Assembly (NCBI RefSeq): GCF_001700325.1
Contig: NZ_MATO01000064.1
Coordinates: 1-64,000, forward strand
Reading direction: 5' to 3'
From: Caryophanon latum
Lineage (GTDB): Bacteria; Bacillota; Bacilli; Bacillales_A; Planococcaceae
Length of the DNA: 64,000 nt
The notes below the pieces were generated by a model that saw nothing but the letters and a program-made list of their open reading frames with translations, did not search any database and was not told the origin of the DNA. The translations under genes were made by a program, and so were the position numbers. Shown here one piece after another: positions 16,953-26,068 of the stretch (its first letter is position 1; each line of letters opens with the position of its first letter).

Positions 16953-17885
16953 TTATGCGTTTAATTTGTCATGAATGGCATCTACCATTGCATCAATAAA
17001 TAATGGGTGTGTGTTTGGCATCGTTGGACGGTAATAAGCCGCACCGATGTCATCGCACACTACTTTACATTCAATGTCGTTATCGTATAGCACTTCTAAA
17101 TGCTCTGTTACGAAGCCAACTGGCGTGTAAATAAATGACGTGTAGCCTTTTTGCTCAAATAGCTCGCGCGTTAAGTCTTGCACGTCTGGTCCTAGCCACG
17201 GCTCTGGCGTTTGACCAGCTGATTGCCAGCCAACTTCGACGTTAACGATGTCTGACGCTTCTTCAATTAAGCGAGCTGTTTCGATTAATTGTTCCTCGTA
17301 CGGGTCGCCTGCTAGCTTAATTTTTTCTGGTAACGAGTGGTTCGATACGATTAAGCATGCTTTGTCTTTGTCTTCGATTTTCGCAAGCTCACCGTTTACT
17401 GCATCTTTCCAAAACTCGATAAACTTCGGCTGCTTGTACCAAGATTCTACCGACGTTAATGACAGGTTCGCGCCAAGCTTTTCGATATGCGCTTGTGCAC
17501 GACCGTTGTAAGATTTGATTGAGAACGTCGAGAAGTGCGGGGCAAGTACGATAGATACCGCTTCTGTAATGCCTTCTGCGACCATCGCCTCCACTGCATC
17601 TTCTACAAACGGCTCGATATGCTTTAAGCCGATAAATACTTTATATTCTACTTCATCTTGCACTTCGTTTAAACGCGCACATAATGTGTTCGCTTGCGCC
17701 TCTGTCATTTTCGCAAGTGGTGAAATGCCGCCGATTGCACGGTAGCGCTCTGTTAAGTCATCAATATGCTCCTGCAAAGGTTTACGTCCGTGACGAATGT
17801 GTGTGTAGTAGCGCTCGATGTCTTCTTCTTTATACGGCGTACCGTATGCCATCACTAATAATCCACGTACTGGTTTCATATTCAT
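16953..17885 (-). CDS. hemH: Coproporphyrin III ferrochelatase (HemH/CpfC)
   Basis: 310 residues. Inserts iron into coproporphyrin III (or protoporphyrin IX). It begins [29 protein letters not shown]. The catalytic His is in [11 protein letters not shown] and the conserved acidic motif is [22 protein letters not shown]. It starts seven bases after the hemE stop in the same direction, so the two are cotranscribed. The length matches B. subtilis HemH. Confidence 0.95.
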   Translation of the reverse strand: MNMKPVRGLLVMAYGTPYKEEDIERYYTHIRHGRKPLQEHIDDLTERYRAIGGISPLAKMTEAQANTLCARLNEVQDEVEYKVFIGLKHIEPFVEDAVEAMVAEGITEAVSIVLAPHFSTFSIKSYNGRAQAHIEKLGANLSLTSVESWYKQPKFIEFWKDAVNGELAKIEDKDKACLIVSNHSLPEKIKLAGDPYEEQLIETARLIEEASDIVNVEVGWQSAGQTPEPWLGPDVQDLTRELFEQKGYTSFIYTPVGFVTEHLEVLYDNDIECKVVCDDIGAAYYRPTMPNTHPLFIDAMVDAIHDKLNA

Positions 17886-17891
17886 TCACCT

Positions 17892-18941
17892 CTATTGTTG
17901 TTGTGCGCGTACTTGTGCGCTATATTCGTGTACAAATGTCGTTAAACGTTTTAATACGTCTGGGTTTACTTCTGGGAATACACCGTGACCTAAGTTGAAA
18001 ATGTGCCCGCTTGCGTGAACACCTTGGTCAATAATGTCTTTTGCACGCTTTTCGATCACTGACCAATCCGCAAGTAAAAACGATGGGTCTAAGTTACCTT
18101 GCACTGGCTTCGTAATGCCGCGCGCAATCGCATCTTTAATCGGTAAGCGCCAATCAAGACCGACAACGTCAATCGGTAAGTCGTGCCATTCGTTCGCTAA
18201 GTGAGATGCACCTACGCCGAACTGAATGAGCGGCACGTTTAATTTGCGTAGCTCGCCAAAAATGCGCGTCATGACCGGCTTAATGAATACGCGGTAATCC
18301 TCTACATTTAAAGCACCTACCCATGAATCGAAAATTTGAATCGCTTTAGCGCCTGCTTCTACTTGCGCTGTAATGTCGGCAATGATCATATCGGCAAGCT
18401 TATCCATTAACATAAACCAAACTTGCGGCTGTGACACCATGAATGATTTCGTTTTGTTGTAGCTGCGAGATGGTCCGCCTTCGATCATGTAGCTTGCTAG
18501 CGTAAACGGTGCACCGCCGAAGCCGATAAGCGGTACGTTCAGCTGCTCCTTCGTTAACATTTCAATCGTTTCAAGTACGAACGGTGTATGCTCTTTTGCG
18601 TTAAATTCGCCAAGGCGCTCTACATCAGCTGCTGTACGAATCGGATTTGAAATGACAGGACCTACGCCTGCTTTAATTTTTACGTCCACACCGATGCCAG
18701 GTAAAGGTGTTACGATGTCTTTATATAAAATTGCTGCGTCTACGTTGTAGTTCTCTACTGGTAAGCGCGTTACATACGCACATAGCTCTGGCTGCTGCGT
18801 AATTTCTTCTAATGAGTATTTTTCTTTAATTGCGCGGTATTCTGGCTGTGAACGTCCGGCTTGGCGCATGTACCATACTGGTGTATGCTCGACTGCCTCA
18901 CCTCGTGCAGCACGTAATAATGTATCGTTGAATGTTCCCAT
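17892..18941 (-). CDS. hemE: Uroporphyrinogen decarboxylase
   Basis: Removes four carboxyl groups from uroporphyrinogen III to give coproporphyrinogen III. The 349 residues carry the signature [18 protein letters not shown] near the N terminus, the second signature [17 protein letters not shown], and [14 protein letters not shown] near the end. The start is the ATG at 18941 (GAGAGGA about 12 bases upstream); a TTG at 18962 would overlap that ribosome site. First gene of hemE-hemH, divergent from the heme monooxygenase gene. Confidence 0.95.
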   Translation of the reverse strand: MGTFNDTLLRAARGEAVEHTPVWYMRQAGRSQPEYRAIKEKYSLEEITQQPELCAYVTRLPVENYNVDAAILYKDIVTPLPGIGVDVKIKAGVGPVISNPIRTAADVERLGEFNAKEHTPFVLETIEMLTKEQLNVPLIGFGGAPFTLASYMIEGGPSRSYNKTKSFMVSQPQVWFMLMDKLADMIIADITAQVEAGAKAIQIFDSWVGALNVEDYRVFIKPVMTRIFGELRKLNVPLIQFGVGASHLANEWHDLPIDVVGLDWRLPIKDAIARGITKPVQGNLDPSFLLADWSVIEKRAKDIIDQGVHASGHIFNLGHGVFPEVNPDVLKRLTTFVHEYSAQVRAQQQ

Positions 18942-19155
18942 TTGTAGAACGCTTCCTCTCAAAATGTAGTCAAAACCCGCTTATAATGATATCCTCCATC
19001 AATATAAACGCTCCCTTTCATATTGTATAGTTTTCCGCTCGAAATGTCATAAAATTGTCTTGAACCGTTGCCACCTTTTTGACAACATTGTTGCATTTGT
19101 TCATAGTAGAAAGGGTAAAATATAATTGACGACTTGACAAATGGAGGGCTATATT

Positions 19156-19656
19156 ATGAAAATTCACATTACATCCGGCACGCCGGAATTTATGGAAACG
19201 ATTCGAAAAAAACATGACAAACAAACGATATTCATTATGCACGGAGAAGGAAACACGCTGCTCGTACACGAAACGGAGAAAAAATCGGTGTTTGCTACGC
19301 CGCGAAGCTTTGACGTAGTAGAAGGTGCAAACGACATCGAGCAGCGCGGTTTTTTTGCGATGCTCAACTTTCCGATTACAGACGATGCAGATGCGTTGCT
19401 TGAGCAGCGTTTACGAAATGAAGGGCACATGATTAGTTCCACTGCTGGCTTAATTGCTTACCGCCTCCTTCGCCCGATTAAAAACGACACGTACATCATT
19501 TTAACGCAATGGGCAGGGCCAGCGTCATTTGAGTTATGGCAAGAGAGCAATTCATATAAGACGCTGTTTGGCAACGCGCCGACGTCTAGCACGCAAAACT
19601 TATTCGTCTCAAAGCCGTACATTACGAAATATGTCGCAAAACCGATTGGAGAGTGA
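19156..19656 (+). CDS. hmoB: Heme-degrading monooxygenase HmoB-like
   Basis: 166 residues, the same length as B. subtilis HmoB (YhgC). An N-terminal extension is followed by an antibiotic-biosynthesis-monooxygenase (ABM) fold in the second half: FFAMLNFPITDDADALLEQRLR, then YRLLRPIKNDTYIILTQWAGPASFELWQES. Such enzymes open the heme ring to release iron. The ATG at 19156 has GGAGGG seven bases upstream. It diverges from hemE-hemH, as in B. subtilis, so synthesis and breakdown of heme are side by side. TATAAT at 19121-19126 is the probable -10. Confidence 0.88.
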   Translation: MKIHITSGTPEFMETIRKKHDKQTIFIMHGEGNTLLVHETEKKSVFATPRSFDVVEGANDIEQRGFFAMLNFPITDDADALLEQRLRNEGHMISSTAGLIAYRLLRPIKNDTYIILTQWAGPASFELWQESNSYKTLFGNAPTSSTQNLFVSKPYITKYVAKPIGE

Positions 19657-19660
19657 ATAT

Positions 19661-20824
19661 ATGAACGTTTATGAACTCGTTGCTAAGCAAAAACAACAGC
19701 TCATCGACATTCGCCGCTACTTACACATGCACCCAGAGCTATCGTTTCAAGAACAAAACACCGCAAAGTACATTCAAGCGTTTTACGACGAGCTTGGCGT
19801 ACCGTACCGCGCAAATGTCGGCGGTAACGGTGTCGTCGCAACAATTACTGGTGCGCTTCCTGGTAAAACAGTTGCGCTGCGTGCTGACTTTGATGCGCTG
19901 CCGATTCAAGACGAAAAGGACGTGCCATACAAATCGACTATTCCTGGTGTCATGCATGCATGCGGACATGACGGGCATACAGCAACGCTTTTAATTGTCG
20001 GCAAAATTTTATGGCAGCTGCGCGACGAACTGCGCGGTACATATGTCCTCATTCATCAGCACGCCGAGGAGCTTGACCCAGGCGGCGCGAAGTCGATGAT
20101 TGAAGACGGCTGTCTAGACGGTGTCGACGTCATCTTCGGCACGCATTTATCGTCAAATCACGACGTTGGGCATATCGGCTACCGCGTCGGTCCGATGATG
20201 GCAGCGTGCGACAGCTTTGACATTACAATTCAAGGTCGCGGTGGGCACGGCGCTCACCCACACCAAACGAAAGACGCGGTCGTCATCGGCTCACAGCTCG
20301 TGCTAAACTTGCAGCAACTCGTGTCTCGTCGCGTATCACCGATTGAATCGGCCGTGCTGTCGATCGGTGGCTTCGTTGCCGATAACGCATCAAACGTCAT
20401 TGCAGATACAGCGAAACTTAGCGGCACGATTCGCACATTTACTGAAGAAACGCGCGAGCTTATGGAGCAGGAATTTTACCGTGTGCTTGAAGGAACGATG
20501 ATTGCGCACGATGCGTCGTACACAATCGACTTCATTAAAGGCTACCCTGCTGTTGTCAATCACGAGCACGAAACGTTATTTGTGCGCGATGTGGCGAAGC
20601 AGCTCGATTGCGTGACGAATGCATTTGAAATGGTGCCAACGATGGGCGGCGAAGATTTTGCATATTACTTGCAGCACGTACCTGGAACGTTTTTCTACAC
20701 AGGCGCTTACCCGGGCTATGACGTGCCGCACCACCACCCGATGTTTGATATCGATGAGCGCGGTATGGAAGTAGCAGCTGCAATGTTGCTACAAGCTGCG
20801 ATTGAATATCAAAGTGCTTCATAA
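19661..20824 (+). CDS. M20D family amidohydrolase (YhaA-like)
   Basis: Metal-dependent amidohydrolase/carboxypeptidase of 387 residues. The catalytic and metal motifs are visible: HMHPELSFQE, ALRADFDALPIQD, VMHACGHDGHTATLL, IHQHAEELDPGGAKSMIEDG, a dimerisation domain from about 180, and MGGEDFAYYLQHVPGTFFYTG. The family cleaves N-acyl amino acids, hippurate or gamma-glutamyl substrates; the substrate here is unknown. The ATG at 19661 has GGAGAG upstream and starts four bases after the hmoB stop; a longer frame from 19529 lies inside hmoB. It precedes ecsB as yhaA does in B. subtilis. Confidence 0.9.
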   Translation: MNVYELVAKQKQQLIDIRRYLHMHPELSFQEQNTAKYIQAFYDELGVPYRANVGGNGVVATITGALPGKTVALRADFDALPIQDEKDVPYKSTIPGVMHACGHDGHTATLLIVGKILWQLRDELRGTYVLIHQHAEELDPGGAKSMIEDGCLDGVDVIFGTHLSSNHDVGHIGYRVGPMMAACDSFDITIQGRGGHGAHPHQTKDAVVIGSQLVLNLQQLVSRRVSPIESAVLSIGGFVADNASNVIADTAKLSGTIRTFTEETRELMEQEFYRVLEGTMIAHDASYTIDFIKGYPAVVNHEHETLFVRDVAKQLDCVTNAFEMVPTMGGEDFAYYLQHVPGTFFYTGAYPGYDVPHHHPMFDIDERGMEVAAAMLLQAAIEYQSAS

Positions 20825-20825
20825 A

Positions 20826-20867
20826 AAAACGAGTGTCACTGTGAATATTCACAGTGACACTCGTTTT
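20826..20867. terminator. Bidirectional terminator, perfect palindrome
   Basis: A 42-base perfect palindrome centred on AATATT (between 20846 and 20847), flanked by A4 and T4. It serves the amidohydrolase gene and the convergent zinc-ribbon gene. Confidence 0.88.
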
Positions 20868-20871
20868 ATCA

Positions 20872-21213
20872 TTACAAGCCGAAAATCGTTTTAATGCCTT
20901 GCCATGCGAAAAAGCCAACGACCGCCATTCCCCCGACAATCATTAAACATGAGAACGCACCTGTAAATAAAATCGCCCCAAAGCTCGGTGCTTTACGGTC
21001 GCCCCATTCATTTTTGTTCGTGCTTGCGACTTCGTTACGTACACCGCAATGTGGACAGTTTTCAAAAAACGTACGCTCCTCGATTTTTTGTCGACCGCTC
21101 ACTTTCATTAAGCGTCCAAACTCCGCCTCGTTGAAATCGACCATCATAACGCCGTCGCACTCTTTACAGTTAATGCGCTTTCTTGCTGCGCGTTTTTGCT
21201 CTACCTCTGTCAT
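20872..21213 (-). CDS. Zinc-ribbon membrane protein (113 aa)
   Basis: Not recognised as a named family. The N-terminal half has two Cys pairs, CKECD near residue 16 and CPHCG near 53, which probably bind one zinc. A hydrophobic segment at about 82-104 anchors the C terminus. It lies downstream of ecsAB in the same direction, 72 bases after the ecsB stop. Function unknown. Confidence 0.7.
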   Translation of the reverse strand: MTEVEQKRAARKRINCKECDGVMMVDFNEAEFGRLMKVSGRQKIEERTFFENCPHCGVRNEVASTNKNEWGDRKAPSFGAILFTGAFSCLMIVGGMAVVGFFAWQGIKTIFGL

Positions 21214-21285
21214 ATCAACTCACTCACTTTTCAATTCAATGCAACTAGTATACATACATTGTTTCTCATTTGTCACGAGCATGCG

Positions 21286-22485
21286 CTACATTTCTGTCGG
21301 ACGCTTCGTCATACGCTCCGTTATAAACGCTACGACAAAGACGATGATACCGAGCGCGTAAAAGTACGGATTGATGAAAATGGCACATAATAGTACGAGC
21401 AACGCCTGTACTGCCATAAATACGTAAATAACTTTGCGCACTGCCGCCTCACGCATTTGCTCTGGCACCGGGAATAGCTGATCCATCGTAAATGAATTGA
21501 TCGTCAGCAGCGCAATTTTCATTTGATAAGCTGTCGCAAACGATAGGACGCCCGCGATAATTGTTGCTGCCCACCATAAATCAACGAACGCCGCCGCCAC
21601 TGCTGAAATCGCCGTTAAACGTAGCCATAAATAAAAATGGTCATCTGTACGAATAAACGTACGCAGCACTAAATATACGTGCGTGTTTTTTTGTTGAAAC
21701 GGTGCGAGCTTGTACATGAAGTTTAAATACGCGCGTCGTCGCACCGATCCACGTAAATGCGGCACGTCCGTAAAATAATTTGCGAATCGATAAAAGCTCA
21801 TCATGCGGTCTTGCTCGACTTTGACGAAATGCTCATACGGTACTGGCTTGCCTTTCATATTTTTCGCAAGCGACGTTACATAAACGAACGCAATCGCCAT
21901 AAACAGCACGCCAAACACGACGTCTTGAGTTAAGAAGTGATACATGGAAAGCGCCGAAATGACGAAGCGCACGACATAATCAAGCCAAACGTTTGCCCCA
22001 CGATTTGCGTAACGATATACGAACTCCCCTTGCACGTTACACCATTTCAGCACAACAATTGCAAGTACAATCAACCACATTTGCTGCGTCGTTAAATCGG
22101 TCGTCGCCTTTAGCATCGGAATTGTCACGACGTACGGCACGATTGACAACGCTACTTTTGATAAAAACGTATAACGCAGCGCCGATTTGAAAAACTGTGG
22201 CATGTGCGCCTCGAGCGGCAATAAATACACTTGGTCCGGCTCGCGCAGCAACGTCACCGGCTTACTCATCATTAGCATTACACCAACGAGCAGTGCGACG
22301 AGCAACTCAGCTGGAAAGCTCGTATCCACCGTTTTTAACCATTCGCTATAGTAATAGCCACCTGCCCCGACGATGAAGACGAGCACGATTGCAATATGTC
22401 CAGTGAAAATAAAGCGCATATACTTTTGTAGCTCGTTTACATAATGTGTAAATCGCTTCGTCCATACATCATTTAGACTGTTCAT
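21286..22485 (-). CDS. ecsB: EcsB, ABC transporter permease
   Basis: 399 residues with paired hydrophobic segments near 27-46, 57-74, 105-130, 145-165, 175-215 and two at the C terminus. It matches EcsB (PF05975), the membrane partner of EcsA. In B. subtilis loss of Ecs affects protein secretion, competence and regulated proteolysis. The ATG at 22485 has AAGGAG ten bases upstream and overlaps the end of ecsA by 17 bases, so they are coupled. ecsC is absent; the next gene is an unrelated zinc-ribbon protein. Confidence 0.9.
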   Translation of the reverse strand: MNSLNDVWTKRFTHYVNELQKYMRFIFTGHIAIVLVFIVGAGGYYYSEWLKTVDTSFPAELLVALLVGVMLMMSKPVTLLREPDQVYLLPLEAHMPQFFKSALRYTFLSKVALSIVPYVVTIPMLKATTDLTTQQMWLIVLAIVVLKWCNVQGEFVYRYANRGANVWLDYVVRFVISALSMYHFLTQDVVFGVLFMAIAFVYVTSLAKNMKGKPVPYEHFVKVEQDRMMSFYRFANYFTDVPHLRGSVRRRAYLNFMYKLAPFQQKNTHVYLVLRTFIRTDDHFYLWLRLTAISAVAAAFVDLWWAATIIAGVLSFATAYQMKIALLTINSFTMDQLFPVPEQMREAAVRKVIYVFMAVQALLVLLCAIFINPYFYALGIIVFVVAFITERMTKRPTEM

Positions 22486-23221
22486 TCGCGTCCTGCTCCT
22501 TCGTCATCGCAATGTATAAGTCGTCAAGCGTCGCATCCGGCATGTTAAACGCACGACGCAAATCGTCCATCGTTCCTTGTGCGCGCACACGACCGTCATG
22601 TAGTAAAATGATGCGGTCGCAATATCGCTCCGCTGTCGATAAAATATGCGTCGACATTAAAATGGCCGCGCCGTCTTGTTTGCGCGCATGCATTTGATCC
22701 AGCAGCGACTGAATGCCGAGCGGGTCTAGTCCAACGAACGGCTCGTCAATAATGTACAGCGGTGGATTCACTAAAAATGCGCTCATGATCATCACCTTTT
22801 GACGCATCCCTTTTGAAAAATGCGACGGGAACCAGTTTAAACGCTTTTCCATGCGAAACTCTTTTAACAATGCTTCTTGACGTGTCGCAAGCGTCTTTTC
22901 ATCTAAGCCGTAAGCCATCGCCGTTAGCTCTAAATGCTCGCGCAACGTTAATTCCTCGTACAATACTGGCGTTTCAGGAATGTACGAAAAGCTTGAGCGA
23001 TATTTGTTCATATTTTGCTGCATCGTCACGCCGTTTAAGAAAATGTCTCCGCTTTGTGCAAGCAGCGTGCCGATAATATGTTTAATTGTCGTACTTTTCC
23101 CTGCACCGTTTAAGCCAATTAAGCCGACAAGCTCTCCTTCATTAATTGAAAACGATAAATCTTGAATGACGGGCTTTCGTGTGTATCCGCCTGTTACGTT
23201 TTTTAATTGTAATACTGTCAT
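22469..23221 (-). CDS. ecsA: EcsA, ABC transporter ATPase
   Basis: 250 residues. Walker A GLNGAGKST, signature region FSKGMRQKVM (a variant of LSGGQ), Walker B LYIIDEPFVGLDP and switch His in LMSTHIL. The family partners EcsB in an exporter that influences secretion and membrane-protease activity. The ATG at 23221 is chosen because GGAG lies eight bases upstream; the GTG at 23230 falls in the ribosome site. It diverges from hit, as in B. subtilis. Confidence 0.93.
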   Translation of the reverse strand: MTVLQLKNVTGGYTRKPVIQDLSFSINEGELVGLIGLNGAGKSTTIKHIIGTLLAQSGDIFLNGVTMQQNMNKYRSSFSYIPETPVLYEELTLREHLELTAMAYGLDEKTLATRQEALLKEFRMEKRLNWFPSHFSKGMRQKVMIMSAFLVNPPLYIIDEPFVGLDPLGIQSLLDQMHARKQDGAAILMSTHILSTAERYCDRIILLHDGRVRAQGTMDDLRRAFNMPDATLDDLYIAMTKEQDANEQSK

Positions 23222-23328
23222 GTTTCCCACTCCAATCTAGTTTCTAGTGTACCAAAAAATATGTATTCATACAGCTTTCGATGGTACAATCATTGTAGAT
23301 GCTATACTTTAATGTCAGCTTTGTGTAA

Positions 23329-23510
23329 AGTTGCTCTTCACTTTCGAGGCAGGCTTTCCGCGGGCGCGGAGGCGAACACGATGTTGGTCATGAAGGCGAT
23401 GCCACATGGACGTGGCGCTTATCGCCTTCCTCAAGCCTCCTCGCTACGCTGCGGGGTCTTGAGGCTCGCGCTTTTCCCGCTGAAGTCCGCCTCTCGTTAC
23501 GAGCAACAAG
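23329..23510. repeat. Family A element, long form, between ecsA and hit
   Basis: Left block GAGGCAGGCTTTCCGCGGGC, right block GCTGAAGTCCGCCTC, terminal GTTGCTC/GAGCAAC repeats. The middle carries the optional long-form hairpin (GAAGGCGAT pairing with ATCGCCTTC) and the CAAGCCTCCTC / GAGGCTCG region. It fills most of the gap 23222-23581 between divergent genes; no other feature is evident in that gap. Confidence 0.8.
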
Positions 23511-23581
23511 CTACATGACATCTTAACTTACTTTCTACACACGTATTATACGTGAATAAATAATCGATGGAGGTTTTACAT

Positions 23582-24001
23582 ATGACAGATTGTATTTTTT
23601 GCAAAATCATTAACGGCGATATTCCGAGCGTGAAAGTGTATGAGGACGAGCACGTTTTCGCATTCATGGACATCGCTCCTTTAACGAAAGGGCATACGCT
23701 TCTTATTCCGAAGCAGCACGTAGCAGACCTTTTTGATATGCCTGAGGACGTAGCGCGCAACTTATACGCGAGCGCTCCGAAAATTGCGAACGCATTAAAA
23801 GCTGCATTCAACCCACAAGGTATGAATACAGTAAACAACAACGGCGCATTTGCTGGTCAAACCGTGTTCCACTACCACTTGCATTTAATCCCGCGCTACG
23901 ACGAAAACGACGGGCTACAAGTAACGTGGGGTGCACAGCCTGGCAAATTCGCACCAGAAGAAATGCAGCAGCTTGCAGCACAAATTAACGAGCATTTATA
24001 A
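23582..24001 (+). CDS. hit: HIT-family nucleotide-binding protein
   Basis: 139 residues. Histidine-triad motif FHYHLHLIPR near residue 98, and N-terminal CIFCKIINGDIPSVKVYED. HIT proteins hydrolyse nucleoside phosphoramidates or dinucleotides; the physiological substrate is uncertain. The ATG at 23582 has GGAGG eight bases upstream; 23567 lacks spacing. It is divergent from ecsA, as in relatives. Confidence 0.94.
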   Translation: MTDCIFCKIINGDIPSVKVYEDEHVFAFMDIAPLTKGHTLLIPKQHVADLFDMPEDVARNLYASAPKIANALKAAFNPQGMNTVNNNGAFAGQTVFHYHLHLIPRYDENDGLQVTWGAQPGKFAPEEMQQLAAQINEHL

Positions 24002-24003
24002 AT

Positions 24004-24042
24004 AATAAAGGGATGTGCGCACAGCTCGCACATCCCTTTATT
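24004..24042 (+). terminator. Terminator of hit
   Basis: AATAAAGGGATGTGCG (24004-24019) and CGCACATCCCTTTATT (24027-24042) form a perfect 16-bp stem right after the stop codon. The downstream T-run is short. Confidence 0.8.
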
Positions 24043-24044
24043 CA

Positions 24045-24116
24045 TCAATTTTTCATTTTCGGGTCGAGCGCATCTCGCAGCCCGTCGCCCATTAAGTTAA
24101 AGTGAAGTGCTGCTCT
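24045..24116 (-). pseudogene. C-terminal remnant of a DppC/OppC-type peptide permease gene
   Basis: Read on the minus strand, 24045-24116 encodes NLMGDGLRDALDPKMKN followed by a stop. This is the conserved C-terminal end of oligopeptide/dipeptide ABC permeases of the DppC/OppC type (usually NLLGDGLRDALDPK). A TAA at 24117-24119 closes the frame upstream, so about 23 codons remain and no start exists. The rest of the gene has been lost. Confidence 0.7.
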
Positions 24117-24155
24117 TTATTTTTTCTCATCACGTTCCGATTAAAGCAACAAGCG

Positions 24156-24184
24156 TTGAAATGTGCATACGACATGTGTACAAT
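24156..24184 (+). promoter_or_regulatory. Promoter of trpP
   Basis: TTGAAA (24156-24161), 17-bp spacer, TACAAT (24179-24184). Transcription would start near 24190, leaving a leader of about 74 bases. Confidence 0.7.
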
Positions 24185-24210
24185 CAATGTAAGTTCTCGC
24201 TGCTGGCAAT

Positions 24211-24262
24211 AGTGCACAGTAGGGGAATAAAACGAGCTGAGAAAGCAAGAGGAGAGTTTTAG
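24211..24262 (+). promoter_or_regulatory. Possible TRAP-binding GAG/TAG repeats over the trpP ribosome site
   Basis: The leader contains TAG, TAG, GAG, GAG, GAG, GAG, TAG triplets, the last five in the run GAG-2-GAG-7-GAG-2-GAG-3-TAG overlapping the GGAG ribosome site. In B. subtilis TRAP represses trpP translation by binding such triplets. Whether this organism has TRAP is unknown, and spacing is less regular than in proven sites. Confidence 0.35.
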
Positions 24263-24263
24263 T

Positions 24264-24782
24264 ATGAACACAAAAAATTTAGTGTTAATGGCGATGTTAG
24301 TTGGGGTAGGAACGGCGCTTTATTTATTTATGCCACCGATCAATGGTATGAAGCCGGACTTCATGTTAACGATGATGTTTATTGGAATTTTATTATTTAC
24401 GACGCTTCGTGATACGTTCCTTTTATCATTAACGACAGGCGTATTATCTGGTTTATTTACGACGTTCCCAGCAGGCTTTGTACCGAACATTATCGATAAA
24501 TTCGTAACGGGCTTATTATTTTTTGCGGCGGTCGTTGCACTGCGTAAAGCGGCGCGCTCTGTCGCAGCTGGCACAGTATTAACGGTCATCGGCACTGCGA
24601 TTTCTGGTGCAATCTTTTTAGGTGCAGCAATTTTCGTAACAGGCTTTGAAGGCGCATTTACAGAAATGTTCATCATCGTCGTACTACCTGCAATGGCGAT
24701 CAATGCAATCGCATTTTTCATCATCTTCCCGATCATTACAAATTTAGTGAAGCGTTCTAAATTTGAAACGGCATTAAATTAA
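24264..24782 (+). CDS. trpP: Tryptophan transporter TrpP
   Basis: 172 residues, equal in length to B. subtilis TrpP (YhaG), with five or six hydrophobic helices and the family motifs PPINGMKPDFMLTMMF and FPAGFVPNIIDKFVTG. It is an S-component-like tryptophan uptake protein. GAGGAGAG lies upstream of the ATG. Neighbours hit, yhaH and hpr are the same as in B. subtilis. Regulation may involve the triplet-rich leader. Confidence 0.92.
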   Translation: MNTKNLVLMAMLVGVGTALYLFMPPINGMKPDFMLTMMFIGILLFTTLRDTFLLSLTTGVLSGLFTTFPAGFVPNIIDKFVTGLLFFAAVVALRKAARSVAAGTVLTVIGTAISGAIFLGAAIFVTGFEGAFTEMFIIVVLPAMAINAIAFFIIFPIITNLVKRSKFETALN

Positions 24783-24795
24783 CGTGTAGCGTGAA

Positions 24796-24838
24796 AAAAT
24801 ACCACCGTTTGCTTTGGCGAATGGTGGTATTCTTTTTC
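24796..24838 (+). terminator. Terminator of trpP
   Basis: AATACCACC and GGTGGTATT arms with a partially paired inner stem, then CTTTTTC, shortly after the trpP stop. Confidence 0.8.
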
Positions 24839-24897
24839 ATACAATGGTTTAATATTACATAAGTCGGCTATAAGATGAATAAAGGGAGGGATTTTTT

Positions 24898-25299
24898 ATG
24901 AAATTAAAACGTATTGCGCAAGGTGTGGCGATTGGTTTAGCGAGTGGCTTTTTCGCGACGATCGCAACGACGCCAAAATCAGGCACAGAAGTTCGTTCTT
25001 CATTGAAGGCTACATCGGACAGCTTAAAGGCGAAAAAGGATGATGTAAGCACGCACGTCGCAGCGCTCAAACAGTCGGTGCAACACTTTAACGACGTGGC
25101 GAAAAATAATATTCCCAGCATAGTAAATGATATAAAAGAATCGGTGACGACATTCACGACGGAAATTCGACCAGTTGCTGCAAACTTACAGCATCATGCC
25201 AATCAAATGCAATCGATTGCGCAGGAGCTCCAACAAGAAGCAGCAAATTTTAAAAAAGACAAGAAAGAACAGAAGGAAACGAGCGAGCCTGTCTCTTAA
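24898..25299 (+). CDS. yhaH: YtxH-domain protein, YhaH-like
   Basis: 133 residues. A short N-terminal hydrophobic segment with glycines (AQGVAIGLASGFFATIATTPKSG) carries the YtxH signature (TPKSGTEVR), followed by a long amphipathic coiled coil to the C terminus and a charged tail (KKDKKEQKE). Proteins of this type are stress- or sporulation-associated in Bacillus, with unknown biochemical role. AAAGGGAGG precedes the ATG. The neighbourhood (hit, trpP, hpr) matches yhaH. Confidence 0.82.
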   Translation: MKLKRIAQGVAIGLASGFFATIATTPKSGTEVRSSLKATSDSLKAKKDDVSTHVAALKQSVQHFNDVAKNNIPSIVNDIKESVTTFTTEIRPVAANLQHHANQMQSIAQELQQEAANFKKDKKEQKETSEPVS

Positions 25300-25328
25300 T
25301 TTTAAGAGCAGTGCTCGCTCTCTTTTTC
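25281..25328 (+). terminator. Terminator overlapping the yhaH stop
   Basis: GAGCGAGC (25281-25288, still coding) pairs with GCTCGCTC (25313-25320), with inner CTCTTAA/TTAAGAG pairing, then TCTTTTT. Confidence 0.82.
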
Positions 25329-25449
25329 GTTCAGATGAAATATGTTTTCCGTCATTAATTTTTTCATTTTTCTAACTTTAAAGTTTTTTCTTTTATTGAT
25401 ATAATAATTAACATACTCTTTATTAAATCGAAAAAAGCAGGTGATTGCA

Positions 25450-25995
25450 TTGTCAGAACAAATGTATACGACGAAAGAAGCGATGCTATATAGCCAACGT
25501 GTTGCACAGCTTTCGAAAGCATTATGGAAAGCTGTTGAAAAAGATTGGCAGCAATGGATTAAGCCTTATGATTTAAATATTAATGAACATCATATTTTAT
25601 GGATTTCCTATCACTTAAAGGGCGCCTCGATTTCCGATGTTGCGAAATTTGGTGTCATGCACGTATCAACCGCCTTTAACTTTTCAAAAAAATTGGAGGA
25701 GCGCGGTTATTTAACGTTTTCAAAGCGCAATGACGATAAACGTAATACATACGTCGAGCTTACGACAGATGGAGTTGAGCTCATTTTAAAAATGAACGAA
25801 AATTACCATCAGACGCAGCACTCCATTTTAGAAGGCTCTCTTGCATTAAAAGATTTATATGGCCGCTTCCCTGATTTTTTAGATGTAATGGCCGTTATTC
25901 GTAACATTTACGGTGAAGATTTTATTGACATTTTCGAGCGTTCGTTCCAAAATTTCAACTATACATTAGAAGATAAAACAGACATTAACGCTTAA
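25450..25995 (+). CDS. hpr: MarR-family transition-state regulator Hpr (ScoC)
   Basis: 181 residues. It carries the nearly invariant stretch [41 protein letters not shown], and the winged-helix segment [41 protein letters not shown]. In B. subtilis ScoC represses protease, peptide transport and sporulation-related genes in the transition state. The start is the TTG at 25450, with AGGTG seven bases upstream. It lies beside genes affecting secretion (ecsAB, prsA-like), a conserved neighbourhood. Confidence 0.94.
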   Translation: MSEQMYTTKEAMLYSQRVAQLSKALWKAVEKDWQQWIKPYDLNINEHHILWISYHLKGASISDVAKFGVMHVSTAFNFSKKLEERGYLTFSKRNDDKRNTYVELTTDGVELILKMNENYHQTQHSILEGSLALKDLYGRFPDFLDVMAVIRNIYGEDFIDIFERSFQNFNYTLEDKTDINA

Positions 25996-26068
25996 GCTTC
26001 TATACTAAGACGTATTTATCGGCAAAGTGTGTTCATTACTTTGCCTATTTCTCATGGAGGTGCTATCG

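Noticed and set aside
19072-19126. CAACATTGTTG palindrome in the hmoB-hemE intergenic region as a Fur or PerR box
   Set aside because: The sequence does not fit the known Fur (GATAATGATTATC-like) or PerR patterns closely enough to name a regulator.
19529-19660. Extended N terminus for the M20 amidohydrolase
   Set aside because: It overlaps hmoB in another frame; the ATG at 19661 has a good ribosome site and matches the family start.
23261-23518. 85-aa open frame between ecsA and hit
   Set aside because: It lies entirely over a family A element; the equivalent frame is not kept in other copies.
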